Counted from the stretch's first letter, positions 46,219 through 59,030 are shown. The stretch: 64,000 bases of DNA from Mesocentrotus franciscanus (GCA_037976565.1 CP137680.1:18998675-19062674); one strand, 5' to 3'. Notes: generated by a model from the letters alone, not told the origin. Made by a program: numbers and translations.

Positions 46219-48753
46219 CATTGAATGCGCATTATTTCGATTTATAAGTTTTAAAGAGGCCCCCATATCCCCCTTTTTACGTATCGTTCTTGTGGCCTTT
46301 GTGTTTTCTTAAAAAAACAATGAAACATTGAAGAAGAAAAAAATGTTGTACACAGTGAGATGTCGCAACAGTGTGATGGTATAATAATGTATCACAGAAG
46401 GATTTCCCTTTCCCCATATCCATCTCCGTTCCTGTTTGTAACATTTGTGTTTTCCCATGAAACATTCTACCTGTGTGTGATCTCATTCCTACCTCGATAT
46501 GGGTTATTAGATTATTAATCACAGGCGTCCACACCATAATCCATCTTTTGTGGCATTCGTGTTCTCATTTGGGACCAGACGGACGTAGATTTCGTACGGA
46601 GAGGGCGCATTCCCTGGACACATTCCCGCTGGTTGATTTCTCGCGGAAATTTCGAACACCTGATGTGATCTGCCACGTGAACCCAATGTCATTGATGAAG
46701 TATAGAGGTACATTGTATATGGGTAAAGTAATGCGTTTGCGTGGGTTTCATTCTAAAATCGGGTAGGTCATGAAGGGATTTTGGATGTTGAATAGACGCC
46801 TTTAGTTACAGTCGGCTATTGATTAGCTTCACTCTAATTAGTTTTAGTTTCATAATCTATTTTTATTTCACGGCGAGATAGGTAATTATTCTTTGGAGAG
46901 AAAATGGACAACGATAAAGGACATGAGGAAGGTGCATAAAGAAAACTTGGAAAAAATGTAAGACTTCTTGTAATCTATTTACTCTTCGTTGGTCCGCTGT
47001 ACGAAATGTAGGACTTCAAGTTAGGACATGTTTCTATTCTAATCCTATTGTTTGTCATCAACGGGGACATCGCTATTGCGGGTGGGCAAGTTGCCTGGAT
47101 AAAATTTGCCGAGAAATATTAGCATCGTCCCGGGAGTTTAAAATGATAGTTGGAGGCAGATATGGAGATACGTGCTAATTAAGGTGTACAGAATGTAAAC
47201 AAGACAATAAGTGTGTGTCGGGGAGAGAGAGTTGACTTTTTACCCCCAAGACCTGTTTATAACGCACATAAACTCTTACTTAATTCAATTCGATTTCGAT
47301 GATAGTAAAATATATGTATTTTTAATGAACATAAATACTAAACTATCAAAACCACTTTGATTTGCTTGTGGTTCCTATAAATGTATGACTGGGTAAAGTT
47401 TGAAATGAGAATATAAAGCAGTGTAAAATAAAAGCATGAATCTGGAATGCTTTTCCTAACCGTAGTTTTTCCAACAAGAACGAAGAGCAGATTTCAAAAA
47501 ATTGCTGCCCGTGTCGGCAATTCATGGGTGAAGAAAAAAGATCGAGGTATTTTAATCACAATCAAAATTTGCCGACGATCTTGCTGGCAGCAAATTATAA
47601 TTGTGGGCGTCCCACCCACACGTCCACTTTTACAACGGCGCCGGGGTCATTACATTTATGTATCGTCCTTAATTTCTCCATGTCCATGTCCAATGATTGC
47701 ATTGCTTACACGGTTACAAGAACAAGTTCTTCTTTTTTTAAGTATAGTGATTCCTGCATGTTGCATAAGAATGAAGTTGTACCATATTGATCCTGTTCGC
47801 CTTCGGTGAAGATTTTAACGGGATTACAATGGCGTATCCAAGAGTGTTTAATTATCTAGCAATTAAAAAAAGGGGCATTACGCACTTGGACGTGCACCCC
47901 CCCCCCCATCACCCACCCCCGCTCCACTCGCCAAAGGAGTGAGAGGAAAAAAATAGTTTAAACAATTTATTAGATTCACTGGAATTCCTAGACCGAAAGC
48001 TATCGTCTCTGATATCGACAGTTGTTCCACCGAGACTACGTCTGACTGCACTGACCGTCTCTCTCATGTATGTGTATGGGGAAGGTTGACATGTCATTTT
48101 TTTAAAAATAAATTCCCCATACAAGACGGTTATATCTGTCTATGGAATTCAATACTCGCTACATTATCATGAAGCAATTTTCCAAGGTTTTCCAACAAAA
48201 TTATGAGAAACGTATCTTCTTACCGCTGTTTACCTAATAATATAAAAATAATAAATGTGCTATGGGTTTTCGGAACTTTGAAATGCGAACGCGTGATTCA
48301 GAGCAATTACTTTATTAAAGTACCGACTGCTTTGAGCGAGGAGGTTCAATCGCCCTTCAATCAACTTGAAGCTATCATCAAAAATCGAAATGTAGTCATT
48401 AATTCGAATGTCAGACACGTCAGAATGTTCACTCGAAGCGCTAGATTCATGCAACATTCGCGGCACACAGATTTGTCATCCCACCTCCACATTTCTTTTT
48501 TTTTCCCCTCGCATCTACCATAGATCACATTAATTTCAAGTGATAATTTCAGTCGTCGCCTTGAAGTGTTATCGGTTAATCGTTTTACCGGCAAACCTGC
48601 ATGGTTGCGCCGGGAAATGAGACGCATCAATCTCTGGATTTATGAGACACAATTCTAATTAGTAAAACAATGCCCTGTATATGACAGGCTATCATTATCT
48701 TAATGAATTGGATGCAAGATACACATAGTTCATTCCCGTTTACCGTGAGCATT
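46219..48753. other. Long stretch with no gene recognised
   Basis: Overlapping frames on both strands at 46,277-46,766, 47,447-47,809, 47,909-48,124 and 48,203-48,630 show no domain, duplication or splice context. A C-run lies at 47,898-47,908. Confidence 0.4.
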
Positions 48754-49885
48754 CAGTGGCGGATCCAGGAATTTCTTACCGGGGGGCACAAAATCGCATG
48801 GGGTGAAATATATGAAAAACGATGGAGCGAGGCGTCAGCGGCGAGGGAGCGGAGCGACCAGGCGGGGGTGGGTCTGGGAGGGGGTGAGAACCCCCTCCCT
48901 GAGTAGGAAGCATTTGCAATTTTAGAACGTCTTAATTTTTAAATCAAGTAACAGTTTGAGGGGGGTTCGACCCAATGACGATGCGGAGCATCGTCCACGA
49001 GCCTCGAAGTCCGAGCCGCGTAGCGGCGAGGCAATTTTTTTGTTGTTGCTATTTTGAACCCCCGTAAGTGATGTTTTCTTGGCATCTATAGCCTATACTA
49101 ACGCAATGGAGACCATAAAAAGCAGTGCATGATAACGTCTTTTAAATCAAGTAACAGTTTAAGGGGGTTCGACCCAATGACGATGCGGAGTATCGTCCAC
49201 GAGCCGCAAGTCCGAGCCGCGTAGCGGCGAGGCGATTTTTTTTTTTTTTTTTGGGGGGCTATTTTGAACCCCGTATGTGATGTTTTCCTGGCATCTACTA
49301 ACACAATGGAGACCATAAACAGCATTTCATGATAACGTCTTTTTAAATCAAGTAACAGTTTGAGGGGGGTTCTACCCAATGACGATGCGTAACATCGTCC
49401 ACGAGCCGCGAAGTCCGAGCCGGGTAGCGGCGAGGCGATTTTTTCGTTGCTATTTTGAACCTTCGTAAGTGATGTTTTCCTGGCATCTACTAACACAATG
49501 GAGACCATAAAAAGCAGTGCATGATAACGTCTTTTAAATCACTTAAGTAACAGTTTAAGGGGTTCTACCCAATGACGATGCGGAACATCGTCCACGAGCC
49601 GCGAAGTCCGAGCCGGGTAGCGGCGAGGCGATTTTGTTGCTATTTTGAACCTTCGTAAGTGATGTTTTCCTGGCATCTACTAACACAATGGAGACCATAA
49701 AAAGCAGTGCATGATAACGTCTTTTTAAATCAAGTAACAGTTTAAGGGGGTTGACCCGATATGCGGATACTGTGTGGGTCTGGACACATGGCTCTTTTCT
49801 ATTCACATCACATTTTCAATTGGCAGCCCAAGGGGGGGGAGGTTGACCCCCAACCCCCATCCCCCTTCCCATAGATCCGCCACTG
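48754..49885. mobile_element. CAGTGGCGGATC-ended element carrying internal tandem repeats
   Basis: CAGTGGCGGATCCAGG at 48,754 faces GATCCGCCACTG ending at 49,885. These are the same terminal motifs as the hAT-like MITEs at 9,790 and 44,745. The 8-bp flanks do not match each other. A second right-type end at 50,502 may be the true partner. The interior is non-coding. Confidence 0.6.
48941..49760. repeat. ~191-203-bp tandem repeat, about four units
   Basis: AAATCAAGTAACAGTTT-type anchors occur at 48,941, 49,144, 49,345, 49,536 and 49,727. Each unit holds AATGACGATGCGGA, CATCGTCCACGAGCC, CCGAGCCGCGTAGCGGCGAG and GGAGACCATAAA. Successive periods are about 203, 201, 191 and 191. The related minus frames (49,098-49,806) are duplicates of one frame. 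Confidence 0.93.
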
Positions 49886-50221
49886 GGATCTTTTGCAAAC
49901 TGGAAGCAATAAGCATTACATGTTGGAGATGGAAAAAGTGCTTGCGAAACGGATAGAAACTTTGTGTTAGGTTCTTCGCGGCCACAGGGAAGACAGAAAA
50001 TAATATGACAATGAAACTAGAGACTGTGGCAGGATTAATGGCGGGGACAATCTGCATGCTGAAAGAGCACTTAGAATAGATATATCGGAAAATTAATTCA
50101 AGACTAAGATATAAGTTAGAAGTCAGAAGTTATAAAGGAGATAAAATCTTTGGTATTAGTCACGTTCGACTTAAAATTGCATGCCCCTTCCCCCGCCCCT
50201 TAAAATAAACACCTTTTTATA

Positions 50222-50465
50222 ATATCATCCCCCTTTCTTTCTTTTCCCTTCTCATTATTTTCCTTTCCCCCCTTTCTCTCCTCCGTCTTTCCACCTTTTC
50301 TTCTTTTTCCGCCTTTTCTCTCCTCTCTCTTCCCCTTTCCCCCTCCTTTTTCTCCTCTCCCCTTTTCTTTCCTCCCTCTTTTCTTCTTCTTTCTCTCTTC
50401 CCTTTTTTTTTCTTTTTCCTCTCCTTTTTTTCCCCCCTCCTTTTTCTCCTTTTCTTTTTTTTTTA
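50222..50465. repeat. Pyrimidine tract
   Basis: About 245 bp almost wholly C and T on the plus strand, adjoining the element end at 50,502. Lys/Glu/Arg-rich artefact frame on the minus strand. Confidence 0.93.
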
Positions 50466-50484
50466 CGGGGCACGTGCCCCTGTG

Positions 50485-50502
50485 CCCCTGGATCCGCCAC
50501 TG
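50485..50502. mobile_element. Solitary CAGTGGCGGATCC-type terminus
   Basis: CCCTGGATCCGCCACTG is the right-end motif of the hAT-like family. The following GCATT equals the 5 bases just before the left end at 48,754. Confidence 0.65.
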
Positions 50503-51120
50503 GCATTATGAGGATGATTTTGAAATGTTGCAATCCGCATAATTCGAATTTGTCTAGAAAACAAGGATCAGATCCATGTCAGATCGAGGTATTATCCGAT
50601 TGTCATGTTTCAAGAGAGGCCCTATTAAAATGTATTTTATAGATAAGGAAAAGGAAGTATGGACTTTGTTTAGAAAATAGAGAATTAATTATAACGAGTG
50701 CATTAAAATAATGACAACAAATCAAAATGGCCTTGAAGATGGTATGAGTAAGAGAAGCTTTTAAACGGGTCTATGATTCTTATATTACATTATTTTAACT
50801 TTTTCCAGAATATTAGAAATTTGTTAAGTTTTAAACATATATAATATTCGAAGAAACCATTCCTAAAAATATATCAAAAAGCATTTATTAAGTGTTCCGC
50901 AGTCAGTGAGTTGTTTTTTCGCTTGCTATATGGATACATAATTATGAAAACAGACAATATGCGTTCGAAATTTGAAATTTACGCTTTGGAGAAATCAAAG
51001 AGAGTGAGACGAAGAAAAGGAAGATACAGTACAATAGATCGAATGACAATATAAAATAGAAAGAGGGTGATATTAAAGCAACGGAAAGTTATCTTAAAGC
51101 AAGCTTGTCACTACGGCATT

Positions 51121-51126
<6 letters not shown>
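50503..51126. other. No gene seen
   Basis: AT-rich unique sequence. Confidence 0.4.

Positions 51127-51157
<31 letters not shown>
51127..51157. repeat. (GA)n microsatellite
   Basis: Pure GA run of about 30 bp. Confidence 0.95.
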
Positions 51158-51530
51158 GGAGAGAGTGAAGGGGACGCAGATATAGAAGTGGAAGCGGATA
51201 AGGGTATTTGTGTTTGAGTTCAGCGAGTGGTAAAAAGGCCTTTTGTTGACTTCTTGATATTTGTGGTGATTGCTATCGTCTTTCAGATTCCCACACCTGG
51301 GTTTCACGATCAGCTATATCTTCAAGGCAGTTTGTCGCTAAGGACAAAATAAAACATTAAGAGGGGGCGTTAAATAGAGATTAAGGAACCAAATGAGAGC
51401 CAGAGAGATACAAACACCTTGGCGTTGTGTGAGACCAGTCGAGAGGGGAGGGGGGTTAAAGCAAAAACGAATAAGACGCTAGTCTGGGAAGGGGTTAAAG
51501 TAGACCTACCCCTTTTCCAAGTTTATTTTC
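51158..51530. other. No gene seen
   Basis: Unique sequence with no exon or repeat recognised. Confidence 0.4.
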
Positions 51531-51570
51531 CTCTCTCCTCCTTTCCTCCACCCTCCTCACTCTCCCTCCC

Positions 51571-51611
<41 letters not shown>

Positions 51612-51645
51612 TTTCCTCTCTCGCTCCTTTCTCTCTTTTCCCTCT
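51531..51645. repeat. CT microsatellite
   Basis: CT- and CCT-rich tract with a pure (CT)n core near 51,577-51,602. Confidence 0.93.
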
Positions 51646-52789
51646 TATTTGATTCCTTCCATTTTAAAAATGCCCTTCGGTTGGTGGCAGGCAAAACGTG
51701 ACATGTGCCTCCTCCGTACCACAAACACGTCTCCCCTGACTTCACCACTTGAGTATAATAACTTAAAGGAAAAGTTTTAGGTAATGTGTAGGAAGTTCTT
51801 CTGGATTAATGCCGTTGGCGTATTTTTTTTCAACTGCCTTTGCCTTTTCTTACCACTCCGCTCAAATTTGTTAAAAAATTATTGAAACATTATGACGGAG
51901 ATATATATTATACACACAAAGTTAAGATGTAAACAACTCAATACATCAACATGGACCGTGATTATGGAAACATTGAATCGTTCATTCATTAAATGAATAT
52001 AAATGGTTCAAATTTCAAGGACGGTCGACAAACTTTCATTTGATTTTTGAGAAGCTTTCGAGCTTTCGAAATACTTAGTGTTGCTGTACTCTAAGTCTAA
52101 GCAGGGAGATGGGAGGTCTTAGCAAGCCACTGCATGATCGAGGGACTCCACGGATTATTTTCTTGAGACACCCTATAGTACCTCAGTTGATACTAAAACC
52201 TCATCTCTCGTTCATCTACGCATCAAAACCCCAATCAACATGACCCTCACCCTCACTCGCCCAAAGGCAGACACAGAACTCAAATCCCAATTTGCCAGCG
52301 CTTGTCTAATCCGTCAATGTTTAGAGTTTCAACATCCATTCTTCTTTATCCAACGCGTACAAGCCCACAGAAAAAGACGCCACGGGCTAGCTTTACCCTG
52401 TTTACCTCCAAAACAAAAGTAACACGATTCTCCAATTAAATGAAGCTTCGCTTTCCCATGTCTTTGATTACCTGTTCTCATTTCTAATCTCTTAGTCAAG
52501 GGCAACACAAGCCTTGGTTGACTTTAGGAGATAATGAAGGAATTCTTCACTTCTTCGTTCTTGTTCAACTTTGCTTCCTGCCAGGTTATGCTATCTATCC
52601 GAATTTTGCCGCGACATGTCACGTAACCCGGTTTCTGGCTATATACGGAGCGCGCCAGAGGTGATGCCGAATTTGTGCAAAGGATGCCGCCGCGCCCGTG
52701 AAACTCTAGGCGTCCATGGATGCCGGTGAATCTTGAAGATCATGCTAATTTGTCTCCCCATGCAATCTCATAATTTTACTCTTTGACTG
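51646..52789. other. No gene seen
   Basis: Unique sequence, GC-richer around 52,600-52,720. The 60-aa frame at 52,240-52,422 has no domain. Confidence 0.4.
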
Positions 52790-52888
52790 TATAGATATGA
52801 GTGTGGGTGGGTGCGCACGGCTAAGGGTGTGTGCGTGTATGAGGATGTGCGTGTGTGTGCGAGCACGTGTAAGTGTGTATGTACGGTT
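52790..52888. repeat. Degenerate GT microsatellite
   Basis: GTGTGGGTGG, GTGTGTGCGTGT and similar. Confidence 0.8.
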
Positions 52889-53328
52889 TTAGTCAAGTTT
52901 GGCTGAGATAGGCAGGCACAAAATGTTGCATCTGCTTCTATTATGTACGTAATTAAGTTTCTTTTGTTAAAGACATGAGTGTGGTTATAAAGATTTATAT
53001 GGACAGATTTATTGTGAAAATCTGAGAATACGTTTACAAACCATTGAATTAAATCAAAATTAAATAAAGGCCTATTAAATACATGTACAGGATTTATTAA
53101 TCACAAAATAAAAAAGACCCCAGGAAGAATAAAATTCGATGAATGACGGAGGAATTCAATGGAAAGATAGCAATGTGGAATGATATTGTAGATTTTATAC
53201 ACGATACCTTCTCAGTTAGACTTTGGACATTAAACATAGTAAAACCAAAAATAAATAGTACACTAGAGAATACAAATTTAAGTAAATCAATTATTTCAAG
53301 GTGTGGCGAATTTTAAAGGTGAGTGATG
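52889..53328. other. No gene seen
   Basis: AT-rich unique sequence. Confidence 0.4.
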
Positions 53329-53720
53329 TTAAAGATAAAGTTGAGTTCTGGTCATGCGATTCCATTGTGAAAGAAATGGTATGGAATCGATCAGAAAAGG
53401 TTGATCATCTAGCATACAAGTATTGGTGTGTACTCAAAGGTTCTGGAATCATCAAAATGATAAGAAATTTGGCCAAGTCTTGGTAAAGTTACAAGCACTG
53501 TACACAGAAAGATGTATATGGGACTAAACGAACATGTGGCATAAAAATCCGTCCCGATTTTTATGCTGTTACATGGCATATTTATAATATTAAGGCATTT
53601 GAAGAGCCATGCTTTTCAGGGAACATTTTTTATCTGATCTTCTTCCACACTTGCATAATAACAATGATAACGCTCACAAATTATTTTACACCTCTTCCCA
53701 GAACTCCACCTTCTCTTTAA
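53329..53720 (+). mobile_element. F1 TTAA MITE, best-preserved copy
   Basis: 392 bp. TTAAAGATAAAGTTGAGTTC at the left pairs with inverted TTAAAGAGAAGGTGGAGTTC at the right. The body defines the family (CATGCGATT, GGTATGGAATCGATCAGAAA, TGTACACAGAAAGATGTATA). The 61-aa frame at 53,301-53,486 is not retained in the other copies. Confidence 0.92.
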
Positions 53721-54708
53721 ACTAATATAAACTATCTCTATTCGAGACAGCAGCTAAATTTCATATTTATAAACTAAACTCAAATTGAAAAAGCATTATT
53801 TCATTGAAATATTTCTGGTTAATCATTTTAGAGGAATATAACATTCTCATTGAAAGCTTCCACAATTTTGTTCATCCTGTTTGAGATATCATCTGCTCCG
53901 TTGCCATGACGACCAGGGCGAAGGAGAGAAGATGATGAAATTGAATTGTATGGGAAGAGGTCGACTCGAGGCTACAATTTCCCAATTCCATCAACATCAA
54001 CGCTCCAACCATTCTGTACCCATTTCCAAATACCTGTACCACAGTATTACTGTGTTCTCCATATCGTATTCGAGTTTATTGGGTAAAGAACGTGTAAAGC
54101 AGTGTAAATTATACAAAGACTCAGTAGGGAAAAAATGGGTGACTGCAGTTACGGTTAAACAACGTTGCAGTGGTCAGCTATAAGAGAGATTTCTAATGTT
54201 CCTATTGAAAAAATCGAAACATCGGCTTTTTCTTTAAGAAATCATTTCTTCTTTTATGTGTCTTGTGGATGCCATGCTACTTTCTCTCTGACATCAACAA
54301 CAGCAGCAGCAGCAGCAACAACAACAACAACAACTCTTTAGCTCAGTTACCTTGGACTAATATACCATTTGGGCTTACGGATGTGATGACTACACACAAT
54401 AGTTTTCATTAAATACATGTTTGTATTGCATACAAGGGTAAAACAGTTTAAAATATCAAGGGCGGGGAGGAGGGGAGGGACGAGGGAAAGGAAGAGAAGG
54501 AAGCGGAGGAAGCAGGAAATAATGATGATCACAAAACTGGATCGTCAGAACAAGCATCAGTTTTATCCCTTAAAAGGACTTAAAAATATATAAAGGGATT
54601 CCTGGTGATGAAGAATAGCAAATCTCACATCTCATTGGACTAAGGGAGAAATGTGAAAAGAAGAAAGTGTAAGAAAGGGGGGCCCGAGATGCGGTAAGCT
54701 AGGGAGGG
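53721..54708. other. No gene; short CAG/CAA repeat
   Basis: A (CAG)n(CAA)n run lies at 54,297-54,332. The 100-aa frame at 53,881-54,183 has no recognisable domain. Confidence 0.45.
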
Positions 54709-54730
54709 GGAGGAGGAGAGACAGAGAGAC

Positions 54731-54767
<37 letters not shown>

Positions 54768-54850
54768 GAACGAGAAGATGGGATAATTATAAAGAAAGGG
54801 GTGGGGAGAGAGAGAGAGCGCGGGAGGTACAGTATATACGGGAGAGGAGG

Positions 54851-54896
<46 letters not shown>

Positions 54897-54948
54897 AGAA
54901 GAAGAGAGAGAGAGAGAGAGAGAGAGGGAGAGGGGGAGGGGTAGTGTG
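54709..54948. repeat. GA-rich microsatellite region
   Basis: Two long (GA)n runs (about 54,736-54,761 and 54,855-54,928) within purine-rich sequence. The 145-aa minus frame here is a Ser/Leu artefact. Confidence 0.95.
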
Positions 54949-55847
54949 AGATGCTAGGTGATACGCCTCCGCCCGTCCGTGGACGTGCTATCGACGAAGG
55001 AGAGGTAAAACTGCTAAGAATAATATTATGTTCGGTACCTATGTTCTGTACGAAAAGGTGGAATAACAATCACGATATAAACACCCCGGATAAACACGTA
55101 GCTAATACAGGTAGAGAGAAAAATGACACAAACAGAGGAGCCGAAGAGAAACTTAAGAGGATCCAGGAGGAATAGGAAGAGATGAAGAAATTTGGAAACA
55201 AATTTTGGAAAGATATGTTTATATTTGGAAGGTGCACTTTAAGCGCCACTTTCCCGTCATGCAGGTAGGCCTACTCCAGAAAGTGCAGAGAGGGAGAGAG
55301 GGTTACTCAAGGGATTAGACCCCTGGGCGGGCCTCGGGTCAGGCGACCCTAGATGTGATCATAGGGGCTATAGAGATGGGAGATGAAGAGACTCGATGAC
55401 AGTCGAGATGAACACTAGGCGCCATTAGAAAATACACGATGAAATCTTTGCTGGTCATCCTTCTCAATTTGTCTTCCTCCTTAGTTCTGTTTGTCTCTTT
55501 CTTTCCCTTTCTTGCTTCACAAACTCATCATGCTCATAATTATAGGCTATACTCGTTCTTTCTCTTTCATCGTCTCCTTTTCTCCCCCTCTATCTCTCTC
55601 TCTCTCTTGCGTACCCTCCCTCTTCCGTCTCTATCTATATTTTTTCCCCCTATTCACAATTCCTATTCCTCTGTCGATAGTGCATTTGGACGTCTGTCTG
55701 TATAAAGCGTGCTTGTGGTTCTCATATTAAGTGTGTGTATCTTTGCTCATTTTGTTCATGTCAGTCTTTTACAAGTTAGGCCTACATCGATCGTAATTAT
55801 GGTGTCACTTGTTAAATAAGGCATATTTACTTCCATGTACTTTTGAA
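54949..55847. other. No gene seen
   Basis: The frames at 54,951-55,175, 55,439-55,705 and 55,491-55,730 lack domains. A CT-rich patch lies at 55,557-55,640. Confidence 0.4.
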
Positions 55848-56286
55848 TGGTTTATTGCCGTTTGGTCTATAACCAGTTCGTCTACTACCAATCGGTCTAT
55901 TCCCATTTGGTCTATACACCCAGCCCGTCTACTAGTACTATCCATATGTTGTAATATAATCACTTAATCATAAATATTAATAGTCATCAAATGATTATTA
56001 GAAATTATGAATGGTAGACGAAATGTCATTAGACAAACTGGGAATTAGAATAATTGGTTATTTTACTAAATGATCAATAGACCAGATGGGTATACTAATC
56101 TGAGATTAGACCATATGGAAATTTGACCAAATGTCTTTTAGCCAAAATGGCTATTAGACCAAATGATAGGTATACGAAATTATTATTAGACCATGTGGAT
56201 AATAGACGGGCTGGGTGTAGACAAAATGGGAATAGACTAATTGGGTAGTAGTCGAACTGGTTGTAGACCTAACGGCAATTCACCCT
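55848..56286. mobile_element. Fold-back element with ~90-bp inverted ends
   Basis: ATTGCCGTTTGGTCTATAAC at the left (from 55,853) reads inward through AACCAGTTCGTCTACTACC and CACCCAGCCCGTCTA. The right end (56,190-56,281) is the inverted complement of this for about 90 bp. Between them, degenerate units built on TAGACCAAATGGNNAT repeat. No coding frame is visible. Confidence 0.88.
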
Positions 56287-57850
56287 TCTGAATAACGACG
56301 TCCTTCAAAGGGTAGAATATAATATTGTAAAGGTGAAGTAGCCGATCGTTAGGGTGAAAATGTAGGGGGTGTTGGATTTAGGTACCACTATTGAGACAGT
56401 TCGCCTTTTCTTCCCAATGGTATGAAAAGGCCTAACTTTAAAATTAATATTCACTTAATTCTATCTAGGACAGGCTCCGTAATTCACGGTCTTTGCTTAC
56501 CCTACATCACAATTCTCACTCTCACACATCACATCACTCACAAATAGGGGGCAAAATATCAATCATCACCAGGGATTCAGTGACACTCGGTTAATCACAC
56601 AATCATACTCCCCTACGCAAATAAGTGGGGGCGGGAAGAGCTCCATTAAATACTGCTAAATTGTTTGCAGGTGATATAATTCCAAAATAAATGTCAAACC
56701 GAGCTGCCTATTGGGAAAGGCTAACAAATTTGTATGACACATTTAATGCACTCCGTGGAAAAGAAATAAATCGATTAACTCTTCACTCGATTAGATGATA
56801 CAGAGACTGGGAGAGGTTTTTAGTGATGATAATTTTCCCTGGGGTAGGCCAACAGAGAAGGGATAATTTCTTTAAAAAGAAAGAAAAATACGTGCGCGGA
56901 CCAGTCGTCCGTCAGCCAATTCGAGAGAAGATGTGCCAACATAAGTGTTATTCATGAGGTCATGTATAAAAGCCAGCAAAATGTTGGGGGCATATAAATT
57001 TGGAAATGAAGGAGGGTATCGACACACCAACCTCTTATCTGCAGGAGATAAAGCTGGGGGAAGGATTTTTTTAAACGCAAGGAATATCAAACAAAATTTA
57101 TTTTGAGAATGTGAGGGTATGGGTGTTGGCAATGGTTCTTGTCCTCAAAAGAGATTCTTTATCGACTAGAAAGGGGGCTCGTAGGGAGGGGGTTAAGTCA
57201 TCATTTTCCTTCTTTCACATTCCTCCACATTTTTCCATTTAAAAAGGTAATATCAAGAACAAAGTGGTCAAAGGCTACATCCGCTATAATTTCAAATTTT
57301 CTATGAACATCTAGTGAAGTAGTCCATAAGTCCACAAATATAAAAGTTGCCAAGAGATGGCAGTATTCAACAAAAAACCACTGCAGCTTAGAAAATAAAG
57401 TGAGCGATGCCGTTACGATGACATTACTACCTTGTGTTGCAAAGTGACCTCTCTCTCTCTCTCTTCCCTCAATCTTTTCATGACTTTTAACTTCCTTTCT
57501 TCTTACATCTCTTGTTATACAGCACTATTTTTAAAATCACATGTACCTTGTAGGTTTTTCACTTTAAGATTTATTCATAATAAATAAGTACACGTACATC
57601 TATATCCATATAAATCTGACATAAATAAGGCAAGTTAAAGAAGCATGTATCTTCAGTTTTAAGAGCAAAAAAAAATGGAATGATAGTTATGGAATATGTC
57701 CCTATACATGTATGTTCCACTTTTATCCTAGAGACATGTGTTCATGCACATGTACATGTATTTACCAGATACATGTAATGTCCAATTCACAATTTCTAAT
57801 AAATTCTATTGAAAATATCTAAAAGCAAATTAATGTTCTTAGCCTTCAAA
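56287..57850. other. No gene seen
   Basis: AT-rich unique DNA with a short CT run at 57,450-57,466 and ACATGTA-rich sequence at 57,700-57,780. The minus frame at 56,872-57,132 is unsupported. TTTATT at about 57,570 is a minus-strand AATAAA that could end the transcript of the exon at 58,990, but this is speculative. Confidence 0.4.
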
Positions 57851-59030
57851 TAATCAAGGTACTGTGCTTTCGTTTGTTAGAGGGCACTTGTAAAGTTGTA
57901 AGTACCTTCTTGATCTAAACTGTGCCAAGCTGTACTTCATCAGCAGTCGTAAAAATGACAACGATCAGGAGATTCCGCAGATAGGTGTCAATGTTTTCCT
58001 TTTGTTGAAGGGGTCTTTCTAGAAATTGTTTGAAATACCTTGCCTGTGATAAAATGATTTCCTAGTACAGGTAACCATTTTTCCTCCTTTGAAGGTCAAT
58101 TGATCTGAAATAAAATTCCTCACGAATGTGCCTTCATCACCAGTTGCAGGAGCCTTCGAATGATCATGGTATTGTGCAGGAATGTGTCACCCTTTTACTT
58201 TGTCAAAGGGCACTTGTAAATGTGTTAAGCTGAACGTTACCAGAAGCACTCATAGAAAAACACTACCTGAAGACTCTGTAGAACAGCTTCATATTTTACT
58301 TCTGTGGAAGCGCACTTGCTGCAGGGTTGTTTTAACCTTCTTTGCTGCACTTCAATGGTTTTGCAGAAGGCCAGGGTAGATATTTTCCTCTTCTTAAATT
58401 TGCTCTGAAATATATTTCTCCCCCCCCCCTCCCCTCATTCATGGGGTGCATTTGAACCTCCCTCATGTGACTTTGATATTCAGCAGCAGGAGGCACTAAA
58501 AGATTAATTTAATTAAATTCAAAGTACCTTTAGTTGAAGGGCACTTGTAAGGAGTACACTAATTACCTTGATCTGTAACTAGCTGAACTTCCTGAACAAT
58601 ATATTTCTAAAAGCCAACTAGAGCATGTGATCAAATGATTTTGATGGAGGTCCACATTTTCCACATTTTTGAAGGCTAACTCCCCTTTCCATGGACTCAA
58701 GGTATCAACTTAAATCTCCACCAAAACTTGACTTTGCTCTTCACCAGCCACAGGTTTTGGAACACCTAGCATCATAAGACTCTGCAGGAAGGAGTCAATG
58801 TTTTCCTCTTATTAAAGGGCACGTGCTACAAGATTCTTTTGATGTAACCACATGATATTGAAGTAGAGGCATATTTCCTGTTTGCTCTCAGAGATATCCA
58901 ATTCCACTTATTCATGATCTAAAAAATGGGACCTTGATCTCCAGTAGCTGGAGCCTTCAAATAATCATGGTACTGTGCAGAAGTATGTGTCATCGCTTTT
59001 CTTTTGTTGAAGTACACTTGCTAGAAATTG
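57850..59030 (-). repeat. Degenerate repeat array downstream of the 58,990 exon
   Basis: Plus-strand signature (GTTGAAGGGCACTTGTAA-like) recurs near 57,883, 58,003, 58,211, 58,311, 58,541, 58,819 and 59,013. Most copies are preceded by GGAGCCTTCAAATAATCATG- and GTACTGTGCAG-like blocks. Spacing is irregular (about 100-280 bp). The last copy overlaps the 3' end of the coding exon, so the final codons derive from the repeat. Confidence 0.65.

Noticed and set aside
48941..49760. CRISPR-like regularly spaced repeats
   Set aside because: Units are ~200-bp contiguous tandem repeats in eukaryotic DNA, without short repeats and unique spacers.
54632..55069. 145-aa minus-strand frame
   Set aside because: Read-through of GA microsatellites.
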